Positions 50,419 through 62,300 of a stretch of DNA of 64,000 nucleotides are shown here, piece after piece; the first letter of the stretch is position 1; each line of letters opens with the position of its first letter. The position numbers and the translations under genes were made by a program. Source of the DNA: Litomosoides sigmodontis (lineage: Eukaryota > Nematoda > Chromadorea > Rhabditida > Onchocercidae); NCBI GenBank assembly GCA_963070105.1, contig OY718804.1:9764317-9828316 (forward strand), written 5' to 3'. Below the pieces are notes generated by a model that saw only the letters and a program-made list of their open reading frames with translations, had not been told where the DNA came from and did no database searches.

Positions 50419-51455
50419 TTAAGCAATAATTTCAAATCTGACTGGACAAAGCAGCTGTGGCTTATTGGACCGTGTTTTAACCAAATGTGCCTTTCTCGGT
50501 TCCGCTGGCTGAAAACGATTAAATTACCCACTTATATGATTAAAAAATGATGAAAAAAATGACAAAGAATATACTTAACTGCATGAAAAGAAAAATAAAA
50601 AAAATAAAGCCGAAAGCACTCTCAAAAAGAAAAACATTAAGCCTGAAAAAATTAAATATTCAATGTTAAAATTGTTAAGATGCAGAAAAGATGAACAGAT
50701 AAAAAACAAAAGTAATGGCTCAAAAAGCGGAAGCAATAACACATTACTACGTATCTACTCACTATCCTGCAGCAAGCTTCCTTTTCCTCGAATTAAGGTT
50801 CCACCACATCAGTCCTTCTTTTAAACTTGATCATGAATTTAAAATCAAAGAAATGAAAGTCACAAACCATTCTCCTAATAGGTACCATTTGACCAGTTTC
50901 TCGTGCGATTCTTTTCTTTTCTTCATTTTCCTTGACTCGGTTCAAGAAATCCTGACGACACTTCGACGGCCTCACATGCTCGATACGGACATTAATACGC
51001 TTTTGTATAATGCGATTCCTGGAAGATAAGTTTATTAATTTCAAAAAGAAGTATAAGAAATTTGTCATATTTTTTCGAACTATTAATAGACCCCGACACT
51101 TCAAATGGATTGTCTTTTATGCTATAGTTTTCGGTTCATTACGTAATTCCTCATTATAATATCTTGAATTCCCCAGAAATTTTCCTACACAATTATATGA
51201 CACAGAAAATTACCTAACACGTTTGTTGACCAAAACTCCTACAGCGTGCTTGGTAACATTAAAAACACGTCCAGTTCGTCCATGATATACCTTGAAGGGC
51301 ATACCCTTCTGAAATGCACCGTTTCCTTTGATATCAACGATGTCACCGCGTCTGTATGTTCGATAAAATGTGGACAACGGCTCAATTCCATGTTTTCGAA
51401 ATGCTCTAGCGAACATATAACGTGTACCACGTCGAATACCTTTCGGGTTGACCAT
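50419..51455 (-). CDS. rpl-21: 60S ribosomal protein L21 (eL21)
   Basis: Structural protein of the large cytosolic ribosomal subunit. Three exons, 51455-51214, 51018-50868 and 50508-50419, give 160 residues, the same as human RPL21. Conserved stretches are [79 protein letters not shown] and the C-terminal RFEIIA. An ATAATTCAG acceptor lies 16 bases before the ATG, so the message is probably trans-spliced or has a 5' UTR intron. It is upstream of PRPF3 on the same strand (408-base gap) and divergent from UQCR10. A 17-bp element at 51825-51841 lies about 370 bases upstream. Confidence 0.97.
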
Positions 51456-52723
51456 TTCAAGCGATGTATATCTGAATTATCATGAACAATATATTCCGCG
51501 TTATTAAATAACCTTGTTTTCAACCAAATTTCTCGATTAAAATTTTTACAACTGAAATACACTCCCCATTTGCCCATTTCCGAATTTCCAAATATAGACA
51601 AGCAGTGATTCAGAAGGGAATACGGAGATAAATACATAAACGAAGTAACACTTCGTAAAAGTAACGTAAAGTACTCTTCCTGTATAATTTATGAAATTTG
51701 ACATCTTATCAAACATTGTGTATATCAACAAGGAATACCAGCCTATCACACAGCACCAGATAAAACCTAACAAGCTTTCAAAAACTGCCTAACCAATGGG
51801 CCCTACAAAATCACATTTTGATGGGCCAAGACGGTCCGTTGAAATCGTGCATCATTTCGCGTTGTAGTTATTGATCGCTAGAACGATGTTTGAAGCAGTG
51901 TGAGGGGGGGTTTTGTCGTTCTGTTAGTCGTTTCGGTGTTAGGAAGTTGGGTTGTCATTATATCAAATGGATATTTGCTTATTTGGCATCCCGGGATACT
52001 CGCGTGATTGATTATTCAAGTAATTAAGTGTACTGTATTACCTGCTAATCCGGAAGAGGAATGAAATTGTTTACTACGGTTACTTTGTCTGTGAAAGATT
52101 TCTTGGAATTTGTATACGTAGGCTATAAAAATACGTAGTGTAGTATGAATGACTGCATATAAACAAAATATGTCCTTTGCTAATTTTTATTTCGCATTAT
52201 ATCTTATAGGAACAGAAAGAAGTCAGTAAGGTGTAATTTTAAAATGTGAAAACATGTAGATTTACTGGAGCCCATGAATTGGTGCAGTAATGGTAGCTTG
52301 AAATCTTAAAATTTATAGACGTATATCTATAGAGTTTGTAACGTAATTTGTGGAAATTTTCTGAGTCAAATTCGTGGGACATTTTCTTTATATGTAGGAT
52401 AAGATTGTTTTCCGCATTCGTTTACTATCTAATCTCTTTGAAACGTATTCATCCTTTCATAGTACACCAAGTTGTTCGTTAACCTTGAGACACTAGCGCT
52501 TCTTTTTCGTAGTCGTTAAGTTGTAAATTGTTAGCAATTTCGGGATTTCTCTGTATCCCTTTTCCTGAGCTGGAGAGCAGTAATATTATATGTTTTAGCT
52601 TATGTTTTCTTGTTTTCCATTATTATATTTTTTTGTTTTTGAATTGCTAAGAATTATGAACAGCATTTCGCGGGGTGGATCTTCAAGTGAAAAAATAATT
52701 TGCAAAATTTCAGGAATTACATA
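51456..52723. other. Divergent intergenic region (RPL21 / UQCR10 promoters)
   Basis: About 1.27 kb between divergent starts. It contains the 17-bp element at 51825-51841, shared with the BUD31 upstream region, and a G-rich run (GTGAGGGGGGGTTTTG) near 51900-51915. A TTTCAG acceptor at about 52708-52713 lies just before the UQCR10 ATG. No gene is supported. Confidence 0.6.
51825..51841. promoter_or_regulatory. Shared 17-bp element, copy 1
   Basis: GCCAAGACGGTCCGTTG, identical to the copy at 55261-55277. This copy lies 370 bases upstream of the RPL21 start and about 880 bases upstream of UQCR10. A promoter role is inferred only from repetition and position. Confidence 0.45.
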
Positions 52724-53136
52724 ATGGCTGTCGCAAGTTACGCATATAGATTTGTCACCAAACGCTTCTCAACACTCTTGATCGCACTAACTGTTGGAGC
52801 GATTTCACTAGATTTGATTGTTGATAAGGGTGGCGATTATATATTCAATCAAGTAATTTTATAAACCATTTAAGAATTATATGCAGGAAATTTGGGAACG
52901 GAGGATGTTTTTTTTTATAAATTATACAAAACTTCTCTTATAGCGTACGTTTCTATTCAGTACTTATCTTTCCTGAGTTTTTCGATGAAAACAGATATGA
53001 ATATTCTACTCTATTCTGTGCTCTATATTCTACTCTATACTCTATTCTGCTCAATTACATTTTTCAGTACAACAAAGGGAAGCTATGGAATGACATCAAG
53101 GATAAATATGTTGATGATTTGGCATTTACTGGATGA
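52724..53136 (+). CDS. Cytochrome b-c1 complex subunit 9 (UQCR10/QCR9)
   Basis: Small single-pass subunit of mitochondrial respiratory complex III. Two exons, 52724-52852 and 53068-53136, give 65 residues (human has 63). The sequence has a basic N-terminus (SYAYRFVTKRF), one hydrophobic membrane helix (about residues 15-33, TLLIALTVGAISLDL) and the family C-terminus IFNQ|YNKGKLWNDIKDKY, which spans the splice junction. Exon 1 reads through the donor to an early stop, so a single-frame view would miss the gene. An AAAATTTCAG acceptor ends 10 bases before the ATG, consistent with spliced-leader addition. It converges on BUD31. Confidence 0.9.
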
Positions 53137-53882
53137 CTTTCATATTGATGGATTCCATGAACTCGAAAGTAGTAGTGATCATATATCTGGGCATTCGATA
53201 ATTACTGTAGCTTTCCCTTACTCTGTATAAAGATGATTTGAATTAATTAGCAGACATATACCATATAGCGATGAATCTCATTTGAAAAAAATGAGCGAGA
53301 GATATGTAAAAGTGAGGAATTACTTGCAATTGGAGAGAAAAAAAAACATTTCAAGCAAAAATTGCATGGAGGGCTTGTATTATTGCTACTATTACAAATT
53401 CCTTCTCAGTCATGGAACTTAGCGATAACATTCAAAATTTCCGGAACAAGTCATTTTTGAAAGGTAAACGACTGTTTTATTTGGTGAGTCTCTATTCCAC
53501 TCCTTCAAATAGTATCGTTCTATTCGTCTTAAAAAAGTGCATTTTCGTACTTAATCGGTCGAAAGCTGATAAAAAGCTTCTTTGAGAGGAAAGCTTCAAA
53601 AAACATTCATTGGAAAAAAGTCATAATAATTAAGAAAACACATTGTAACAATATTGACGACATGTCTTATAAAAAGCACACAGTCACCAAAAGATCTTAT
53701 CTCATCCAGCTGTTTGAAGATACATAAATTCTTCATTTGTAACGAGTTTTAAATAATTCTACCTGCACTAATATATAATCGCATTTGGAACTATTTGATT
53801 TTTTTTTAATGTTATATAAGATCGCCTATAAACATAGATTAGTTATCTGAAGCTGAAGAAAAGAAACTCAAGTTCATTTCAA
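53137..53882. other. 3' intergenic region between UQCR10 and BUD31
   Basis: About 0.75 kb between convergent stops. No exon, repeat or clear poly(A) hexamer was identified. It holds both 3' UTRs. Confidence 0.5.
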
Positions 53883-54677
53883 TCACCCCGAACATCCTCG
53901 ACATCCACAATGGACGCATTCTACCACGCGACCCTGAAAACAGCTCTAGTTTTGTGTTTCACATCTGTTGTGTGAGATGAAATCGTTGAAACACAAACGC
54001 ATTATGAAATTTTTCCTCATTTTTAAGTTTTCGTGCTTTCAAACAGATTTGGAAGCAAAAAGAAAAAAGTGATACAATCGACATAGTCCACTAACCACAT
54101 CTAATTTGCTCTTCGGTACGCGACATATACAATTGGTGCCAAAATTAGTATCCCTCGTTTGGATACATCGCAAACAACATAAATTCTCGTAACCTTGTTT
54201 CTTCCATTTCGCTATCAATTTCTCATCAGCTAATTTGGTGTCCAAACAAAACTGGTACAATTCTCTACTGATTACTTGACGTTTGTAATACAAATCATAA
54301 ATATATCTTGACCGCTGGTGGTGTATCTGAAAAACGACCAAACGAAGGCATTAACTTTGGTACGCAAATGCCACAGGATTTTTTTATGCACATTGTTCTA
54401 ATCTGCATAATATGGTACAAGTATTATGTCACGCGAGCATATCATCTAATCACATTAGTACTCCTTTTTCCCAAATCTATTTCGTCTTCATTTTTCAAGA
54501 ACATCGAATGCTAACCTTGAAGATAGGCCAAAGGGTTTCTGTCTTACGTTTCCCTTCATGAGGATCTGTTTCCGCTTCACGCATTTTCGCTTCGAACTCA
54601 TCTAGTGTTGGTTCAATCAAGTCCCATCCTTCCGGTGGTTGCTTATGCATTCGTCGTAAACGATTCGCCACAGACAT
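53883..54677 (-). CDS. bud-31: BUD31/G10 spliceosomal protein
   Basis: A small zinc-binding protein of the activated spliceosome. Three exons, 54677-54516, 54326-54096 and 53933-53883, give 147 residues (human 144). Nearly every family block is present: [83 protein letters not shown] and the terminal Cys cluster [12 protein letters not shown], which ligates zinc. All introns are phase 0. The start Met gives the normal N-terminal length with a basic, Arg-rich beginning. Confidence 0.97.
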
Positions 54678-55260
54678 TATCGACCTTCCAGTTTGAAATT
54701 TGAGAATTCCAATAAAATGACAGCAAATTCATGAAACAGTAGATCGTAATATCGTGCTGAATACTTCCAAATAAGATTAATCGATTCCTTTTGAAACATA
54801 TGTGTGATAGGAACTATCTTTTTATCGTTATGCTAGACATCTTCTTTAGATGAAAGTGCTAGAACACAGTGGAATTAAATGTCATACTGGGAAACATCTC
54901 AATAACGGTTTAATTAACCATATTCCTAACATTTCAAGTCTCAAATTTACCATATAAATGATAAATACATCTAGGAAAAATTACGCTATTATCCGTATGC
55001 AAACTTATCCACTGTTTTGAAGTGCCACTGAAATAACACTGGATAATTCAACTGGGCCGAACTACCACTCAGAACCACCCGATACTGTAGCGGTTCGAAG
55101 ACCACTATAGCGGAAAAAAAGTATAAACAACTAGCATTCATTACTTATAATGTTAAATTGATAACATTTAATTACAACCAAAAATACCCGTCGCAACCAC
55201 CTTCACCGGTATATTGTACGTCTACTAACGTCTACTAACCACGGATCTAACTTCAACGGA

Positions 55261-55277
55261 GCCAAGACGGTCCGTTG
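55261..55277. promoter_or_regulatory. Shared 17-bp element, copy 2
   Basis: GCCAAGACGGTCCGTTG, identical to 51825-51841. It lies about 585 bases upstream of BUD31. Here CAACGGA just before it pairs with TCCGTTG at its end (7-bp arms), which the other copy lacks. Confidence 0.45.
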
Positions 55278-55804
55278 CATATGAGCAGCCTACGCTCTGA
55301 TTTCTAGTGGATGAGGCGCAGTCTTAAGTATGTCTTGATGTAGGGCGATTTTAGTGGAGTGGTAAAGATTGGACTGATGGGTGACTTACTGAAATTCATA
55401 TTCTATAAATATAAAGAACATTTGTGATAATTTGGAAATTGAACATCTTTTACACCACGTATTTGAGGTAGAGTTCAAGCATCCAGTCTTTCACATTCGC
55501 ATTGTTGGCGAATTTGAAAAATACAAGTACTTTATAATATCAAATAGAAATATAGTAAGTTCAGTAACATGCGGACTTTGAGCATTTATAATACGAAATT
55601 TCAATATATAATACGCTTTTTCATAGGATCACATTATGTTTTGGAAGAACTAGTGCAATCGACAATCGGATGAGCTCAAGTAAATGCCACTTACAATCGC
55701 ATATGTACAAACTACCATTAATCACAAGCTACACATTATTGCTCATCGATGAAGCGTAAATTATCTAACATTAAGAATGGGACAAGTACAAACATGTTGA
55801 CACT

Positions 55805-55847
55805 GTGACTAGCATACACATCAAGACAGGTGACTAGCATACACATC
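55805..55847. repeat. Short tandem duplication
   Basis: The 18-base unit GTGACTAGCATACACATC occurs at 55805-55822 and 55830-55847 (period 25) in the region downstream of POLQ. Confidence 0.9.
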
Positions 55848-56363
55848 GGATAATAGGTTAATTTTTTCCAGATATATTTAAGTACAAACTGATTAGATTG
55901 ATGAATCGATAAGAAAAAGTTAGATAAATCAAGGTAGAGGACCAAAAATATAATAGGCAATGGAATTATCTGACTAATGAAATTTCTCGCTTGAAATTTC
56001 CTTTCAAAAGAGAAAGTCTAGGTGTGTGAAAACCTTTTTTAGTGGTAAGAAGCACTATTAATCTCTAATGTATATATCACTTATGCTCTATGTATGGTTA
56101 TGGTTGGGAAATGTTACTACTTACTACTAATGAAATGTTACTACTATACAGCTGTGACATGTGACGAAAAATGTGAAACAATTGATATCGAGAATTGTTC
56201 CATTCGAAATAAATTTGCAATATAGATTACGAATGTGTAAAATGAGATGTGAATTGCATTTGACAAGGTTATTTCAACTACAGGAAGGCAGATGGAGGAT
56301 TGGGTTTTCTTCTACTGAAAAGGTTTTGGAAATTCGCTAATTGCCTACAGTTAGTTGAAATTT

Positions 56364-59300
56364 TCAAGATTCAGCACATTCCTGAAGTTCTCCCCAACTT
56401 TTTCCAGATGAAATTCTAACTGCTAATGGAACTCGCAAATTTGGGATAACTGATGTCATGGAATGTTTGATAATTTCGACAACTGAAACTGTCGCACTTT
56501 CATCTGTCTCCACCAACACTTCATCGTGCATTTGCATGACGATAAATGAATTAGTGCCTAAAATGTAAATACATAACAATCTGTAATCTATCGAAAAAAT
56601 TTCTGGAAGTTTCAAAGTGTTCTCTACACAATAAAGGTCAGTGATGCCGGTACTGCTGGTATGCCAACAATAGCCTGAGCATATATTAGTAGCACACACC
56701 GTCTTCCGTATTATATCACACTTTTCGATTTCTCTTTTTCTTATGTGAAATATCTTTAAATTTCTTTTTTTCTCGCAATTCTTTTCCTAATAATGAATAC
56801 ATCTTCAAAAAAGGAAAGAAACTGACCTGATAAATTCTCCTGTAAATTCAACAGCGCTATTTTGAACAGTTCCGTTGCCGAACCCTGCAAGATGCGTTTA
56901 GCACTTCAAAAAAAGAGCCTTAAAAATGTAGCAAAATATCTCGTTGCCAAAACTATGACCGAATTATCCATAAATACTAATTGAAGACGGAGGGAGAGAT
57001 GGTCGTAGACACAGACAGTATTTGTTGTGCAAACAGAATAAGTACTAAACGACTGCAATAACCGAAAATACTTAAACGTCTTGGTTGCCTGTTCCAGCTC
57101 TGATTAATTAGACATGCATAAAACTTGCCTGTATACAAGTATTGATAGCCTGTCGTTGAGCCTGTGCTGATTCTGCTTGCAGCATACTCGTTATGTGAGG
57201 TAAAAACCGTCGACGACCCAACAAGGTGCTCACGAATCCATGAGCCCGGCACTTTGCCAATGTTTTATCCATCCACGTTTGCACTTCTGCGAAAAAGAAG
57301 CATTTAAGGAAAGCTTTATTGAGTTGATAAAAATTGTCTCTTTCGATTGAATGAAATAATTTTCTAAGGTTTACTTGGAAATTGCTGGAAAAAAGATGTG
57401 ATCATTTCTTGTGCATATTGTTTTTGAATACCCAATTCCTTACTCAATGATATAGCACCCATACCGTAGATGATACCGTAACAAAGCTGAAAAGTTAAGC
57501 TAGGAAACTTTGATTTCTCATAAATGTAATTATCATTTTATCACAAAATCTAATTTATTAAAATATCTGGTTGAAGTACATTTAGAGAAAAGGCAAAGTG
57601 CACAAGTTTGCTTGATAAAAGATTAATAACCTGCTTCATTTTATCCCGATCCACTTCAATATGTAATATTTCGTTGCTATTCCATGTCTTCGTAATAATT
57701 TCGAAAAAATCACCCTCAGCTAGAAACAGAGATATGAGCTGAGGATCAGCTGACAGATGCGCCAACATTCGCATTTCTAACTGTCGATAATCAGATGACA
57801 ACAGAATCCGACCTTAAGCATATTACATTAACTTCAGGGAGGAATAATATTTAATGAAGTAATTTCCATGATTACTATTTGATAAGCGAGAATTCCCATT
57901 TTAAGTAAAGTAAGCAGTTAATCGCAGGATTGACAACATAACTATGATGTATGCTTGTGTACATAATTAAACTAGATTTGAAACAGTTAGAAGTAATTCA
58001 CAAACCTTTCGGAGCGATGAATAGTGATCGGATGGAAAAACCGTCGATGATTGCATTTTTTTGCACATTCTGTACATTTGGATGTACCGTTAAAACACGA
58101 CCAGTGTAAGAGTGTATTATAAGATTAGGACGAATACGTCCATCCGGAAAACATGATTTTAGAAGTGCTGGTAAAGATGTCTAAAAAAAGTGGCTGTAAC
58201 CATTAAAAAAGTGAAGTATATGGCAGATAGAAACGTTCTGGAAAAATTATGTTCAAGAAATTATTGCTTTTAGCTACTAGGAAATCAAAAATGTTAATAG
58301 TATGAACCCGGACTTGGAGTTTCACCTGTCACCCATCACTCACCGTCAAAGCAGTATTTATTCGTCTCCATTGCAAAATCAAGTTTATGATAGGATACTT
58401 TGGAGCTAATTGTTTTAGGGCAATTTTGTTGGTAGAATAATGTCGACCGGTAGACATATTCGGTGGCGGAATTTGCAAACGTACAAAAAGAACCTTAATA
58501 AAAAATAGGTTAAAAATTATCATAAACTTCTTATTCATTCAATAACTGATATTTTGAGCTAACTCAAGCTTTAATTTAATATCGAATATAGAAATATATC
58601 GTTTTTTTACATGATGCAAAGGTTCGATACCTGAGAAATTTCCGCTGCTGAACCAATATTGAATGGAATTCCCACTATATCATAAGCTTTTTCTTCAATT
58701 TCCGTCAATTTTTGCTTAAGCTAAAATTGTTGGTAACAAAAATTTTGGCTGAACGAAAAAAAGGCGCTTTTTCAAAATCGCAATGTTAGCGTTTTTCTTT
58801 GATTGAAGGAAGTTAAATTGTAAGAAATCTGAAATGCGAGAAGTAAAAAACGTGTAACACCTTAGAATTCAGCGTGCTAGCTCTATTCACATCGAAAGGA
58901 ATACCCATAGCTTCTATTTCGCTGAACAAAACGACTGATTGCAATTCCAATTCTACAGATTTTGCTGAGGACAGTCGAATAGCAGCGGACATCAGATCGT
59001 CGTGCATATGCAAACATATAAATGCGGTAATCGCTGCTCGCAATCGTGATGTAGCATTTCTCAAAATTACCGCACGATCCGGAGAAGTAAGGTGTGAAAC
59101 TAAATCCTGAAAAAAAGCAAAAAAAATTTAGGGATAGATGGAATTGCAGAATGCCATGCACTGCTTTGATATCATAAATAATTCATTCAAAAAAATTTGT
59201 GGAATTCCTTGCAAACTCTAAAATAAAATAACTTTCTACCATATCTTAGCGGTAATAAAGTGACCTCAAGGTATTATGGAATGACCGAAGAAAGAGAAAA

Positions 59301-62300
59301 AACTCTGACTTTTGCAAAGGTAATTATCACGTAATTTGAAGGAAAAAAAACCTGAAAGGGAAGTGCGGAACCATCATCTAATGTACGATAATGGGCCAAG
59401 TATGAAAGCGTTTGCACACAAATACAATTATTTAATAGCGAGACCGGACAATCTGCACCTCGGAGGTATCGTAACGAACGTGAAAATGATAACAAATCAT
59501 AGATGTATTTCTGCTGTTTAGATCTTAGAATATTGTCCAGTGCTTCCAGTCGTTCGCGAATTTCAATTTCAGAAGTGTCCGCTGAAAAAAGCATAGCTGA
59601 GTGATGAAATGTACGAATCGTTAAATAATACAATTAAAGTAAATTATGCGTTCAAACAGTCCATTGCTTTATCAAGTTGTCAACAACAAAACCGGCTACA
59701 GAAAGACCGTACAAGAGAAAAAGTTACCTTGGCGGTCATTTTTATTTGTTTATCATTATTTGAAATTAGAAGGGAAAGGGGAAAAATTTAGCTGTGAAAT
59801 TAAGCTTTAACTTGTTATAATATAACTTGAAACCAACTTACTTAGCCTGAGATCAATATATACACATTCTTCATTTAACGCACATAAAGCTATTCCAATT
59901 ATATCATTTTTACATACATCAACACCCAAGCCAATTTGACTCCAACACTTCTGCCGTACGAGCAATTGCTCCCATGCTGTATGAGACCTGAAAATTTGCA
60001 CAGAAAAATTTTCGTAAAAAATTTTTGTCAATTTCTTTTTCTCTGAAGCGTCATATTAATTATTGAAATTTGACTTGAATAAGCCATCGACTTTTGCATT
60101 AGAGGGAAATAAATGTACCCGCAAACATCTGTAATTTGAAATTCTGCAGTTCTTGTTTGACTGCTGTCGAAGTGTTCAACATCCTTTTTAATGCTTCCAT
60201 CTAACTTAATTTCCTTTTCCACAGATCTCGTAAAAGGTGATCCAAATTTTAACATTTTATGCAAAGGACTTTGAAAACTTGGTGATATTGGGGACTGATT
60301 AATTGAAGACTGTTGACTAATGCGTTTCATGTAGTATGATGAATTCTGAGGTGCATTAAGCGATGGCGAACTGATCGATGAATAAAACGTTCGATCAAAC
60401 AAATCGCTACTACGATCGAAAGTCGATCGATCTCGTTCATCCGAATTTACGAAAATTTCTTTTTCTTCTTCAACCCTTCCAAGACCTATCTGTTGTGACA
60501 CACAACACTGAGTTGCAGATAATGGTTCGCCGAATTCAATTATCGATGATTTCTTCAATTTAGAAATCGGGAAATCTTTCTCTTCATCCTTCACTACATT
60601 ATCACATTGCGTTCCAGGAGCGACCGTCGGTGATGCTATACAATTCGATTTAAAGATATCCAACGATCCAACTATTTTCAAATCTCCAAGCTCATCTGAT
60701 TCGATTTCATCAAACTTCTCGTTGTTAGCTAAAACAGTAACAGCATCTAGTGCTCGAGTGATTTGGTCAATTTTACCGGAATACTGACTGCAGCCAAAAT
60801 GTAACAGTGTTTCATCCGACATCGAAGTATGAGCAAAATCCGTGCATAACTGCTCAACATTATCCAAGTTAAACCTATCCAAATTATCCAGATTCTCCCG
60901 GTTGGTTGCTGGCTGATCATGGAAAACATCCCGTTTCATCTCGTCCAAGCTATCATCGTTCCTCGGTAATTTCATTTTTGGTGGTCGTTTTTCAATTACT
61001 TTTGATCGTTTAGTTAAACTTTCAAAGCTTGCTCTGCTTTGCTGTTTCGCATTTTTACAAGTATTTGTGATCGGAAAATTCTCATGCTGCAAAATGGAAA
61101 TCTCTTCAACTTATTGATGAAATAGCTTATTCGAAAAACAACTTTACACATTTTTATCTTTGCAATTATCTTCGCATATTTTTCGCAATTTCGCCCAGTT
61201 AACACGCTGTTAAGTCAACGATTAGCCATATTGAAATTAGGCGCTCATGCAATTAAAATCTTGAATTGTTGCTCTTGTGAAAGAAAAGCTAAAGATCACA
61301 GTAAAAGAGATAAGGTAGAGGTGAAGAGTATGAAATTTAAGTTTTGAGTGGATGGTAATAGCTTACTTGGATATCTTGCAAAAAAAGTTAACTTATTGAA
61401 AGTTGTAACATTTCGCTAGATGAATGTTATTACTAACCACGTGGAAGTCGTGGGAAGGAAGTTCAACGTATGAACAGATGGAATCAGGAGCTGCATTATC
61501 ATCAGACTTGTTGCTTACAGTATCCAAAGTTTCGCAAACCGATGTTACCGTGGAAAACAATGAATCAATTTTAGCGTCCGAGAATATGCCTACAGCTCTG
61601 CAATAGAATTGGTAATAAACGTAAAATTGATCATGAAATTACTTGATTTTCCGGTTTTTTCTTCCGGTCTACGCATAAAACGTCCGCCTGTTGACAGTAG
61701 CGGGAATGATCAGTAGTTACAAATGATAGGGAGAACATGAGTGAAGGTATCCAAAAAATTAGGGCTTGACTTAGCAAGTCGAAAGTTAATCCCTTATCAA
61801 TTTAGATAGAAATGCGTGATATCGATTTCTTGAGAAGACTATTTGTCCCATATCGAAAACAAAATGTTTTGCATGATTTCATGGAAAGAACACCACAATA
61901 TTTCAATATTGACTAGCTTCGTCTATGAAATAATTAACTGTATAACTCATTGAATTAATAGTAATATACTAATCTACTTCGGATCACTTTCAGATAACAT
62001 AGTTTGCTTTCTGGGTTAAACTGCTGTAGAAAATATTCTCTAGGAGAATGCATTATCGAACATTCACTTCACTCACTATTTTTTATAAATCTATTAAATT
62101 TAACTAATTTTAATTTATCAAAATAGTATCTTCAATAAGTGATTCTTTGTGTATTCAAGTGAAACCAGTAGACGAAATTGAAAAAAATCCGAAACTAGAA
62201 TTCCTACCAAAGATTACTGTTAGATTTTCAACAGCAACTAACAATTCATAAATGCACTGGATTTCTAAGAATTTCGGACATGCTAACAATTGAGCTTTCA

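Larger units (their letters stand above)
54678..56363. other. Intergenic region between POLQ 3' end and BUD31 start
   Basis: About 1.7 kb between two genes in the same orientation. It contains the second copy of the 17-bp element (55261-55277), flanked by CAACGGA so that it forms a short inverted repeat, and a small tandem duplication (55805-55847). No gene is supported. A tRNA-like GGTTCGAA near 55091 was examined and rejected. Confidence 0.55.

Noticed and set aside
55035..55110. tRNA-like GGTTCGAA box at about 55091
   Set aside because: No matching acceptor stem, D-arm or anticodon arm could be folded around it on either strand.
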